Positions 54,883 to 62,825 of a stretch of DNA of 64,000 nucleotides are shown one piece after another. The notes under the pieces were generated by a model that was given only the letters and a program-made list of their open reading frames with translations, was not told the origin of the DNA and did not search any database. Position numbers and translations under genes: made by a program. This DNA comes from JAFCUW01 sp049897565 (GTDB lineage Bacteria; Pseudomonadota; Gammaproteobacteria; Burkholderiales; Burkholderiaceae_D), in the NCBI RefSeq assembly GCF_049897565.1, contig NZ_JAFCWM010000014.1, forward strand, positions 62,001-126,000. The letters run 5' to 3'. Numbering within the stretch: the stretch's first letter is position 1; each line of letters begins with the position of its first letter.

Positions 54883-55713
54883 ATGACGAGCACGCCCCGC
54901 ATTCCGGCTGATCCGGCCTGGCGCACACGTGTCAGCGCCACCATCGTCGGCCTGGCGATCCTGTGGCCGGCGCTGGTGTTCAGCGAATTCAAGCCGTGGA
55001 TCCTGTTCGACATGCAAAGCCTGACCGCGGCCGGCCGCTTCCTGTCCGACTTCCTCACGCCCGCCCATTCGCCCGAATTCTTGCTGATGGTGCTGCGCGA
55101 GACCTGGCAGACGGTGGCCATTGCCACCGCCGGCCTGACGCTCGCGCTGCTCGGCGCCATTCCAGCCACGTTGATCGTCACCGAACGGCTATCGATCTCG
55201 CGCCTGGGCAGCGGGCGCATGCGCCTTGGCGCGCGCCTGCTGCGGCAAAGCGTGCGCTGGATCCTGGTGCTGCTGCGCAGCGTGCCCGAGCTGGTATGGG
55301 CGCTGCTGTTCGTGCGCGTGGTCGGCCTTGGCCCCACCGCCGGCGTGCTGGCCATCGCCCTCACCTACTGCGGCATGCTCGGCAAGGTGTACGCCGAGAT
55401 TCTCGAATCGTCCGACGCGCACGCCACCGACAGCCTGCTGGTCAACGGCAGCGGGCGCCTTCCCGCGCTGCTGTACGGCGCGCTGCCGGAATCGGCGTCG
55501 GAGCTGGTGTCGTACACGGTGTACCGCTGGGAGTGCGCGATCCGCGGCTCGGCGGTGATGGGCTTTGTCGGCGCCGGCGGGCTTGGCCAGCGCATGGACG
55601 AGTCGACCCGCATGATGGCCGGCGGAGAGGTGTCGACCATGCTGATCATGTTCGTCGTCCTGGTGGCGCTGGCCGACGTGGTATCGAAACTGCTGCGCCG
55701 GAGGTTAGGATGA
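54883..55713 (+). CDS. PhnE-like permease 1
   Basis: 276 residues from ATG 54883. About six membrane segments and a PhnE-type coupling region (LPESASELVSYTVYRWECAIRGSAVMGFVGAGGLGQRM). It starts 4 bp after the ATPase gene. The stop overlaps the next start (ATGATG). Confidence 0.85.
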   Translation: MTSTPRIPADPAWRTRVSATIVGLAILWPALVFSEFKPWILFDMQSLTAAGRFLSDFLTPAHSPEFLLMVLRETWQTVAIATAGLTLALLGAIPATLIVTERLSISRLGSGRMRLGARLLRQSVRWILVLLRSVPELVWALLFVRVVGLGPTAGVLAIALTYCGMLGKVYAEILESSDAHATDSLLVNGSGRLPALLYGALPESASELVSYTVYRWECAIRGSAVMGFVGAGGLGQRMDESTRMMAGGEVSTMLIMFVVLVALADVVSKLLRRRLG

Positions 55714-56492
55714 TGCCCGCCGCGCCGCCGCGCTCGATGTCCGGCTGGCTGCTGGTACTGGCCCTGGCGGCGCTGGTGGTTGCCAGCTTCGCCTCGCTGC
55801 CGCTGCAGCTGGCGGCGTTTTTCAGCGCCGACGCGCTTGCCACCACCACTGAATTCTTGCACGGCTTCGCGCCGCCCGAACTGGGCACGAAGTTTCTGCT
55901 CAAGTGCCTCGACGCGACCGCCGAGACGCTGTCGATGTCGGCGCTGGGCACCTTGCTGGCGGTGGTCGGCGGCCTGGCGCTGGCACTGCCGGCGGCCGGC
56001 CGCTTCGGCCGCGCGCCGCGCGCACTGACGCGCGCGGTGCTCAACGTGCTGCGCTCGATTCCCGAACTGGTGTGGGCGTCGCTGCTGCTGGTGGCCGCGG
56101 GCCTGGGCCCGTTCGCCGGCACGCTGGCGTTGGCCGCGCACACCAGCGGCGTGCTCGGACGGCTGTTTGCCGATGCGCTGGAAAACGCCGAACCGCTGCC
56201 GGAACAGACCTTGCGTACCAACGGCGCGTCGCCGATGGCGGCGTTCTTTTACGCGACCTTGCCGCAATCGCTGCCGCAGATGATGTCGTACACGCTGTAC
56301 CGCTGGGAGAACAATATCCGCGCGGCGGCCGTGCTGGGCGTAGTCGGCGCCGGCGGGTTGGGCCAGATGCTCAAGTACCACCTGTCGCTGTTCCATATGC
56401 AGAATGCCGCCACCGTCGTGTTGTGCATGCTGCTGCTGGTGGCGATGGTCGACGCCATCAGCTTCGCCATGCGGCGCGCACTGACCCGATAG
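55710..56492 (+). CDS. PhnE-like permease 2
   Basis: 260 residues from ATG 55710 (or 55713), with GGAGG upstream. It shares the PhnE signature with permease 1 (LPQSLPQMMSYTLYRWENNI, AVLGVVGAGGLGQML) and also has about six membrane segments. Two permease genes in a row suggest a heterodimeric channel, as in some PhnCDE1E2-type transporters. Confidence 0.85.
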   Translation: MMPAAPPRSMSGWLLVLALAALVVASFASLPLQLAAFFSADALATTTEFLHGFAPPELGTKFLLKCLDATAETLSMSALGTLLAVVGGLALALPAAGRFGRAPRALTRAVLNVLRSIPELVWASLLLVAAGLGPFAGTLALAAHTSGVLGRLFADALENAEPLPEQTLRTNGASPMAAFFYATLPQSLPQMMSYTLYRWENNIRAAAVLGVVGAGGLGQMLKYHLSLFHMQNAATVVLCMLLLVAMVDAISFAMRRALTR

Positions 56493-56498
56493 GACACC

Positions 56499-57155
56499 AT
56501 GCTCGAACTGCGCAACCTGACCAAATCGTACAACGGCCGCACGGTGCTGCACGCGCTGTCGCACCAGTTCGCGGCCGGCGAATTCGTCGCCATCATGGGC
56601 GAATCCGGAGTCGGCAAATCGACGCTGCTCAACCTCGTCGCCGGCCTCGATGCACCCGACAGCGGCGCGGTGCTGGTCGACGGCCAGCCGATGTCGGCGC
56701 TCGACGACGACGCCGCCACCGGCTTGCGGCGCACCCGCATGGGCTTCATCTTCCAGGCGTTCCACGTGCTGCCGCACCTGACGTTGCTGCAAAACGTGGC
56801 GCTGCCGCTGCTGCTCAATCACGCGGGGGTGGCGCGCGCCGGCGAGATGCTGGCGGCGGTTGGCCTGGCCGGGCGCGGCGACGACTTCCCGCGCCAGCTG
56901 TCGGGCGGCGAAATGCAGCGCGTCGCCATCGCGCGCGCCCTGGTGCACCGCCCCGCGCTGGTACTGGCCGATGAACCGACCGGCAACCTCGACCCGGAAA
57001 CCGCCGACGGCGTGCTCGCACTGCTGCGCGCCGAAATCAAGGCCAGTGGTGCTTCTGCCATCATGGTCACACATTCTCACGCCGCGGCCGCCCAGGCCGA
57101 CAAAATCTTCGTGTTGACGCGCTCAGGGCTGAAACTGTCGCAAAAAGGCATCTAG
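56499..57155 (+). CDS. LolD/MacB-like ABC ATPase without adjacent permease
   Basis: 218 residues. Walker A is GESGVGKSTLLNLVAGL, the signature is QLSGGEMQRVAIARALV, Walker B is LVLADEPTGNLDPE and the switch His is in MVTHSHAAAAQADK. The sequence is of the LolD/MacB/FtsE group, which works with FtsX-type permeases, yet no such permease follows. It starts 6 bp after permease 2, so it is in the transporter operon. Its partner is unknown. Confidence 0.8.
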   Translation: MLELRNLTKSYNGRTVLHALSHQFAAGEFVAIMGESGVGKSTLLNLVAGLDAPDSGAVLVDGQPMSALDDDAATGLRRTRMGFIFQAFHVLPHLTLLQNVALPLLLNHAGVARAGEMLAAVGLAGRGDDFPRQLSGGEMQRVAIARALVHRPALVLADEPTGNLDPETADGVLALLRAEIKASGASAIMVTHSHAAAAQADKIFVLTRSGLKLSQKGI

Positions 57156-57315
57156 CCGGTTATATTGTGAGAATATTTACCGTCGATGCGGCAATTACGG
57201 TGTCAACGTAGTATTATTTCAACTAATCTAATTTGCATACAATGTCACTAAAAGTAACAGATCGGGCCGAGATGGCGACACAATCGATCAGCCCCCAACC
57301 TCCGTGGAGGACCAG

Positions 57316-57603
57316 ATGAACGTACGGCAAAAGAAACTCGAGATGATCGAGGCCATGAATCGCGCGCGGGCGCTCGAACCGTCGAGCTTCGTTCCGAACA
57401 AGCTGCTCGACACGCTGATCGAGAAGATGAACCTCAAGAATGACGCGGAGCTGTGCCGGGTGCTGGAAGTGCAGCCACCGATCGTCAGCAAGATCCGCCA
57501 CCGCAAGCTCGCCGTTGGCGCCACCATCTTGCTGCGCATGCATGAAAAATCAGAGCTCAGCATCCGCGATCTGAAGGAACTGGCAAGCGCATCCATGCAT
57601 TGA
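57316..57603 (+). CDS. Small helix-turn-helix protein
   Basis: 95 residues from ATG 57316, with GGAGG six bases upstream. The middle part (LKNDAELCRVLEVQPPIVSKIRHRKL, split at about 39-64) fits an XRE-like helix-turn-helix, followed by LLRMHEKSELSIRDLKELA. Probably a small DNA-binding regulator; targets unknown. Confidence 0.75.
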   Translation: MNVRQKKLEMIEAMNRARALEPSSFVPNKLLDTLIEKMNLKNDAELCRVLEVQPPIVSKIRHRKLAVGATILLRMHEKSELSIRDLKELASASMH

Positions 57604-57782
57604 CGGCGGCGCGCTGAATTTTTGGCGCCGCCGGCGAGAGCCGCGCGGCGTTGTCATTTGCGCCACGCATTATTGCAACATGCTCACACAAACCCACCCA
57701 CGGCCCAGGACCTCTGCCTGCCACCACAGTTTCGATGACAGATAACCTATAAACCGTCGTGCCCACCACTGGCGAAGCCGAC

Positions 57783-57800
57783 TTCCCGCGCAGGCGGGAA
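57783..57800. repeat. Short palindrome TTCCCGC/GCGGGAA
   Basis: TTCCCGC (57783-57789), loop GCAG, GCGGGAA (57794-57800), a common dispersed genomic palindrome. It lies in an otherwise empty stretch (57604-57824) in which I see no gene. Confidence 0.5.
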
Positions 57801-57824
57801 CCCCTGCTGAGGGTGATCACAAAT

Positions 57825-58168
57825 GATCGGCATAGGGGACGGCCGATGACCGTGCCCCTGCCACACCACCCGGCATGCGGGTCCGCACCGGGCGGTTCGA
57901 GAAGTTGAGGTTATGTGAGTCGAGGCATGCCGAGACTGTCAAAGTAAGACATTGTCAGCACAGAGTTAAGGGCAACACGGCTTCCGTGCCACCAGCGACG
58001 GCTCTGAGATGTTCCCATTCGGGCGACGCTCGCAGTGGCCCCAAGTTTTAACAGCGCGCGGTAGATCGCCGACGCCCTTCGCCATTGCTTGAGATGGATC
58101 GCTCTCATCCGATGTCGCATCCATTCGTCGAGCCTGCTCGCGATCCACGCACCTGGAAACGCCAAGCG
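57825..58168 (-). mobile_element. 3' fragment of a group II intron (maturase C-terminus plus domains V-VI)
   Basis: The minus frame ending at 57911 encodes the C-terminus of a group II intron reverse transcriptase/maturase: ASRLDEWMRHRMRAIHLKQW, then LNSVLTMSYFDSLGMPRLT. Past the stop, 57901-57860 folds like domain V (GAACCGCCCGGTGCGGACC...GGTGGTGTGG), and a domain VI-like stem follows, ending near ATGCCGAT at 57825. The reverse transcriptase domain and the 5' half are missing, so the intron is dead. The truncated side ends at a 31-bp tandem repeat. Confidence 0.8.
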
Positions 58169-58230
58169 CGCGCGTTAATCATGTTTTGCGCGGGCGGCCC
58201 GCGCGTTAGTCAGGTTTTGCGCGGGCGGCC
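58169..58230. repeat. 31-bp tandem duplication at the intron/gene junction
   Basis: Copies 58169-58199 and 58200-58230 match at 29 of 31 bases. Copy 2 contains the last codons and stop of the Lys/Ala-rich gene (minus strand, GRPRKT-stop); copy 1 repeats them beyond the stop. It suggests duplication when the intron fragment was formed or joined here. Confidence 0.8.
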
Positions 58231-58725
58231 GGTTTTCAGTTGCGGCAGGCTGGCCAGCACGTTCTGCAGCGTCGCCAGGTCGAGCTGGCTGATCAGCGCG
58301 ACGCCAATCCGCAGCAACTCGCTCTTCTTGATATCGAAACCGGCCTTCAGGCACGACTTCTTCACCTGGCCGAGCACCTCGTATTCGTGTTCCGGCATGG
58401 TGAAGCTGTCGCGCACCAGGCGGGACTTGCGCGCTTTCTCCCTGACCTGCTCTTCCGGCACCGCCGCCTTGGCGGCCGCCTTGCGCGGCGCTTTCGGCTT
58501 GTCGGCGCTGGCCGGCGTGCTGCGCGCCGCAACCGGCGCGGCAGCTTGCTTCACCGCCGGTTTCGCTGCCGGTTTGGCTGCCGCTTTCGTCACTGGCGTC
58601 GCAACCGCCTTGACCGCAGTCTTGGCGGCCGGCTTCACTGCTGATTTCGCAGCCGCTGGCGCGGCCCGTTTGGCCGATGCGGCCTTGCTTGTGCTTGTTG
58701 TTTTTACAGCTGCGGGTTTGCGCAT
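58210..58725 (-). CDS. Lys/Ala/Pro-rich protein with C-terminal helical domain
   Basis: 171 residues from ATG 58725, with GGAG upstream. Residues 1-100 are low-complexity Ala/Lys/Pro repeats (AAKPAAKPAVK) like histone H1-type nucleoid proteins. The C-terminal 70 residues (SRLVRDSFTMPEHEYEVLGQ, KKSELLRIGVALISQL) look like a ribbon-helix-helix or similar DNA-binding fold and end in the basic GRPRKT. It may bind DNA; function inferred only from composition. Confidence 0.75.
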   Translation of the reverse strand: MRKPAAVKTTSTSKAASAKRAAPAAAKSAVKPAAKTAVKAVATPVTKAAAKPAAKPAVKQAAAPVAARSTPASADKPKAPRKAAAKAAVPEEQVREKARKSRLVRDSFTMPEHEYEVLGQVKKSCLKAGFDIKKSELLRIGVALISQLDLATLQNVLASLPQLKTGRPRKT

Positions 58726-58783
58726 CGAATACTCCAAAATTAACAGGTTAAACAATATATACCATTAAAACCATTTGTGCGGT

Positions 58784-60262
58784 TCAGGCGCTCGCCCTGA
58801 CGCTGAAGTCTACGCCCACCTCGTCCCACCACTCCTGCTCCTTTTCGATCCAGTAGGAGACGGTCGGATGGTGCGCCACCCAGTCGCGCTTGATATCGAG
58901 TTCGATCCGGTTTTTCATGCGCAGTTTGAGTTCGCCGAAATCGGCTTCGATGCGGGCATGCATCAGCAGGATCGCCAGCCGCAGCGCCAGCACCGCCTTG
59001 GCGAAGTCGGGTTCGGCCAGTGAATCGGCGATCTTGCGCAGGTTGCCCTTCTGGCCGACGATCAGCCTGGCCATCGCCTTCTGCTCGCGCGCGGTAAACC
59101 CCGGCAGGTCGGCGTTTTCGATCATGTAGGCGGCATGCTTGTGGTAACCGGTGTGCGACACCACCATCCCTATCTCGTGCAGCTGGGCGCTCCAGTACAG
59201 CAGCCTGGCGTAGGCGTCGCCGGCGGGTTTGAGCATGGCGTACAGCGCCGCCGATTCGTTGGCGACGCGGCTGGCGCGCGCCTGGTCGACGTGGAATTTC
59301 TCGCCCAGCAGCCGCACCGATTCCTCGCGCCGGTCGCGCTGCATCGAGCGCGCGTACAGATCCCACATGACGCCCATGCGCAGCCCCGCCTCGACCGGCA
59401 CCAGCCGCTCGATGCCAAGTTCGGCCAGCAGCGCAATGAGGATCGCCAGGCCGCCGATGACGGTGGCGGCGCGGTCGGCCTTCAGGCCCGGCATGTCGAT
59501 GCGGCTGACGTGGCCCAGTTCGATGAAGCGGCGCTTGACGGCGTCGAGCGCGGCCGGCGTGATGCCGTCGCCAAAGCCGTTGCGCTCGACGACTTCGCCG
59601 ATCGCGCGGATCGTGCCGGACGAGCCGTAGGCGGTGCGCCAGTGCTGCGGATGATACGGCGGCGCGGCGTCCTCGAAGTGGCTGCGCGCCGACAGGATGG
59701 CCGCTTCGAACGAGCCGGCGTCGATGCGCCCGCCGATGAAGAACGACAGGCTTTGCTTGACGGTGCCGACGCTGAACGATTCGACCCGCTCGATTTCCAG
59801 TCCGCGACCGAGTATCAGTTCGGTCGAGCCGCCGCCGATGTCGAGCACCAGGCGCCGCTCGCCCGGGGTGGCCAGCGCGTTGGCCACGCCCATGTAGATC
59901 AGGCGGCCCTCTTCTTCGCCGGAGATGATTTCGATCGGGTAGCCGAGCGCCTGCTCGCAAGCAGGCAGGAAAGCGTCGGCGTTGCGGGCGACCCGCATGG
60001 CGGAGGTGGCGACCACGCGCACAGCGTCGAGCCGGTACAGCGCCAGCGCGGCGCGAAAGCTGCGCAGGCAGGCCAGCGCCGACTGCATCGCCGCCTCGGT
60101 CAGGTTACCACTGGCGTCGAGCCCGGCGGCAAGCCGGATCGGCTCGCGCATGCTTTTAACGACCCGGATCGCTTCGCCGTCGTGTTTGCCCACGTGCAGC
60201 CGAAAGCTGTTCGATCCCAGGTCTACCGCAGCATACATAGCTTCTTTCTCGTTGATTGTCAT
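58784..60262 (-). CDS. ppx: Exopolyphosphatase Ppx/GppA
   Basis: 492 residues from ATG 60262, with GGAG upstream. ASKHA phosphatase: MYAAVDLGSNSFRLHVGKHD, then ISGEEEGRLIYMGVA, the phosphate-binding LVLDIGGGSTELILGRG, and a C-terminal HD-like region (QLHEIGMVVSHTGYHKHAAYMIEN, split at about 370-393). It degrades polyphosphate or pppGpp, opposing ppk in this window. It is not linked to the Pho block. Confidence 0.92.
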   Translation of the reverse strand: MTINEKEAMYAAVDLGSNSFRLHVGKHDGEAIRVVKSMREPIRLAAGLDASGNLTEAAMQSALACLRSFRAALALYRLDAVRVVATSAMRVARNADAFLPACEQALGYPIEIISGEEEGRLIYMGVANALATPGERRLVLDIGGGSTELILGRGLEIERVESFSVGTVKQSLSFFIGGRIDAGSFEAAILSARSHFEDAAPPYHPQHWRTAYGSSGTIRAIGEVVERNGFGDGITPAALDAVKRRFIELGHVSRIDMPGLKADRAATVIGGLAILIALLAELGIERLVPVEAGLRMGVMWDLYARSMQRDRREESVRLLGEKFHVDQARASRVANESAALYAMLKPAGDAYARLLYWSAQLHEIGMVVSHTGYHKHAAYMIENADLPGFTAREQKAMARLIVGQKGNLRKIADSLAEPDFAKAVLALRLAILLMHARIEADFGELKLRMKNRIELDIKRDWVAHHPTVSYWIEKEQEWWDEVGVDFSVRASA

Positions 60263-60343
60263 GTCGCTCCAGCGCCGAAAAAATCGTACCACAATAGCGC
60301 CGCGTTATTACACGCGAATGACATGCGGCGTCCGGCCGAGCAG

Positions 60344-61507
60344 CTAAGGCGCCGCGCTCACCGCTTGCGCTTTGACGACCCGGTTGCGCCCGCCCGCCTT
60401 GGCCGCCTGCAGCGCGTCGTCGGCGCGCCTGAACAGGCTGACGGTGGTGTCGTCGGCGCGGATGGTGGTCACGCCGAAGCTGGCGGTCATGCCGATCATC
60501 GCGCGCTCGCCCTTGACCGGGCTGGCCTCGATGGCGATGCGCATGCGCTCGGCCACCAGCGCCGCTTCCGGCAAGGCGGTGCGCGGCAGCAGGATGGCAA
60601 ATTGAACGCCAACCATGCGGCCGAGCTGGTCGCTGTCGCGCATGTGGCGCTTGCATACCTCGACCACGGCGCGCAGCACGTTGTCGCCGGCCGGATGGCC
60701 GTAGCTGTCGTTGACGCGCTTGAACTGGTCGAGGTCGAACAGCACCAGCGCGGTCGGCAGGCCTGGCCGGCGCGCCAGCGACAGCCAGGGCGCCAGCGCG
60801 ATGAAGAAGCCGCGCCGGTTCGGGCAATCGGTGAGCTTGTCGACCACCGCCAGGCGCTCGATGTCGGCCTGCACCTGCTCGCGCGTGAGCAGCAGGTAGC
60901 CGAAGCCGTTCCCCAGCATCAGCAGATAGAAGGCGGCCGAGGACCACAGCTGCAACATGGTGTTGCTGATCCAGCCCCAGCCGCCCGGCATGGTCAGCAC
61001 CATCACGCCGCGCGCGGCCACCAGCAGCGCCAGCAGCGCGGTGGCGATGGCGACGAAGCGGCGCAGCATCGTCGCGTCGCGCCAGCGAAGCGCCAGCGCG
61101 GCGGCGCCGGACAGGTAGAAGGCGCCGAGGATGAGCGAACTGGCCACCGTGCGCAGACCCGTCTCGTCGATGATGTAGCAGGCGATGAACACGCCGATCG
61201 CCAGGATCAGCAGCCACAAGGTGGGACGGCGCCAGCGCGTGCGCTCGGCCGCTTCCCACATCGCGCCCGCTTCCAGCGCCACGCCGACGAACAGGATCGA
61301 ATAGCCAAGCGGGATCGAGATCGGGTCGGGCACCACGCCGCTGCCGCGGAAGTACAGCAGCAGCCAGGCCGCCGCCTGGCATTGCTTGGCGACCGACCAG
61401 GTCGACAAGGTCAGCGATTTTTTGCGCTCGTACTCGAAGAAGAACAACGCGGCGCACAGCGACAGGTTACCCAGCGCCAGCGCAAACACCATCGTGGTGG
61501 TATCCAT
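60344..61507 (-). CDS. Membrane GGDEF-domain protein with degenerate active site
   Basis: 387 residues. About six or seven membrane helices (1-205), then a GGDEF domain beginning LAVVDKLTDCPNRRGFFIAL with metal-site FDLDQFKRVNDSYGH. The signature reads GRMVGVQFAILLP instead of R-GGDEF, so catalysis is unlikely. The RxxD inhibition-site motif (RDSD) is kept five residues before it, which suggests a c-di-GMP receptor rather than a cyclase. Confidence 0.88.
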   Translation of the reverse strand: MDTTTMVFALALGNLSLCAALFFFEYERKKSLTLSTWSVAKQCQAAAWLLLYFRGSGVVPDPISIPLGYSILFVGVALEAGAMWEAAERTRWRRPTLWLLILAIGVFIACYIIDETGLRTVASSLILGAFYLSGAAALALRWRDATMLRRFVAIATALLALLVAARGVMVLTMPGGWGWISNTMLQLWSSAAFYLLMLGNGFGYLLLTREQVQADIERLAVVDKLTDCPNRRGFFIALAPWLSLARRPGLPTALVLFDLDQFKRVNDSYGHPAGDNVLRAVVEVCKRHMRDSDQLGRMVGVQFAILLPRTALPEAALVAERMRIAIEASPVKGERAMIGMTASFGVTTIRADDTTVSLFRRADDALQAAKAGGRNRVVKAQAVSAAP

Positions 61508-61520
61508 CCGGGCGCTCGCC

Positions 61521-61796
61521 TCAGACTTCGTGTTCGACGTTGCTGCTGCCGTCGCCGATCTTGCTGGCCCAGGCGTGGACGAAGTACTGCTTTTCGGCGT
61601 CGCTCGGGGCGTCGCTCCAGAACACGATCAGCGTGCCCTTGTGGTCGTGGATCTGGGTGACCTTCTCGATCAAGCGATCGCAGGCGCTGCCGCCGGCCAG
61701 CGCCATCACGTATCCATACACGCGGCTGAGCCGCTCGAGGCGGTCCGGTTCGGTCAGGCTGTTGGTCGCGGTAATGGTGGGGTGATCTAAAAACAT
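61521..61796 (-). CDS. Hypothetical protein, 91 residues
   Basis: ATG 61796 with GGAG upstream. A small soluble alpha/beta protein (TEPDRLERLSRVYGYVMALA, HDHKGTLIVFWSDAPSDAEK). It lies 13 bp upstream of the degenerate GGDEF gene on the same strand, so probably in one operon. The family is not recognised. Confidence 0.7.
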   Translation of the reverse strand: MFLDHPTITATNSLTEPDRLERLSRVYGYVMALAGGSACDRLIEKVTQIHDHKGTLIVFWSDAPSDAEKQYFVHAWASKIGDGSSNVEHEV

Positions 61797-61889
61797 GGGG
61801 TCTCCGTCAGCGATGGATCAGCTTATCAGAAACCTGTGCTGGGAAACAAGGTATGTCCCCGCGCGACGACGCTCGCATATACTGGGGCC

Positions 61890-62711
61890 ATGTCCGCGCT
61901 TCCTGCCCAGTCATCCGCCCAGTCGCCTTCTTCGCCGCCATCGCCGCCACTGGTGCGCACCCTCGGCGACGTGCGCACGCTCGAATTCATGCCGGGCAAC
62001 GTGCAAAGCGAGATGCGCCTGTCGCGCCCCGGCCGGCTGATGCTGGCCTATTCGCGCGCGATGATGTGCTTCGCGCTGTTCGTGCCGCGCCCGCGCCACA
62101 TCGTGATGGTGGGCCTGGGCGGCGGCTCGCTCGCCAAGTTCTGCTACCGTCACTTCCCAAGCGCGCGCATCAGCGTCATCGAACTGCGCGCCGACGTCAT
62201 CGCGCTGCGAGCGCAGTTTTGCGTGCCGGCCGACGACGATCGCTTCCGGGTGGTGCATGCCGACGCCGCCGCCTGGATTGCGCAAGCCGGCGCGGGCAGC
62301 ATCGACGTGCTCGTGGTCGACGGCTTCGACGCAGCGGGCCTGCCGCCGGCGCTGTGCAGCTCGCGCTTTTATGCCAACTGTCGGCGCGCGCTGCGCCACG
62401 GCGGCGTGCTGGTGGCGAACGTCTTCAGCTACGATCCGCAATACCAGGCAATGCTGGGCCGGCTGCGCCTGATGTTCGGCAGCCAGGTGTGCTGGTTCGA
62501 CAAGGTGGCCGGCAACAACTGCATCCTGTTTGCCGTCAAGGCGCCGCTCGACCTTGGCGCCGGCGCCACTGCGGACACGGCGGCGGCGCGCGCGCTGCGG
62601 CTGCGCCGGCTGGTCGGACGCCGCCACGGCAGCGGCGTCGGCCTGCTGAACCGGCTGCTGGTGCGCGCGCTGGTCACCTACCTTGCGATGCGGCACAATG
62701 TTTTAAAATGA
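61890..62711 (+). CDS. Spermidine synthase-like methyltransferase-fold protein
   Basis: 273 residues from ATG 61890. A Ser/Pro-rich N-terminus (about 25 residues) leads to a Rossmann fold: IVMVGLGGGSLAKFCYRHFP, ISVIELRADVIALRAQFCVP, FRVVHADAAAWIAQAGAGSIDVLVVDGFD (split at about 112-140). It matches the polyamine-synthase family, but the substrate-binding acidic residues are not clear, so an actual aminopropyl transferase is uncertain. TATACT lies 6 nt before the ATG. Confidence 0.78.
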   Translation: MSALPAQSSAQSPSSPPSPPLVRTLGDVRTLEFMPGNVQSEMRLSRPGRLMLAYSRAMMCFALFVPRPRHIVMVGLGGGSLAKFCYRHFPSARISVIELRADVIALRAQFCVPADDDRFRVVHADAAAWIAQAGAGSIDVLVVDGFDAAGLPPALCSSRFYANCRRALRHGGVLVANVFSYDPQYQAMLGRLRLMFGSQVCWFDKVAGNNCILFAVKAPLDLGAGATADTAAARALRLRRLVGRRHGSGVGLLNRLLVRALVTYLAMRHNVLK

Positions 62712-62825
62712 CAACGTATTCCGCAATACCTGTTGCTACCGAACAATTCATTTGCGCATTGCAACGAGGATGTGACACACTACCGTCTCCATGAGGAGCC
62801 GGCCCGGCTTCTTGCCACCACAGGA

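Noticed and set aside
59135..61660. 841-codon plus-strand open frame
   Set aside because: Antisense shadow across ppx and the degenerate GGDEF gene; composition is typical of antisense frames.
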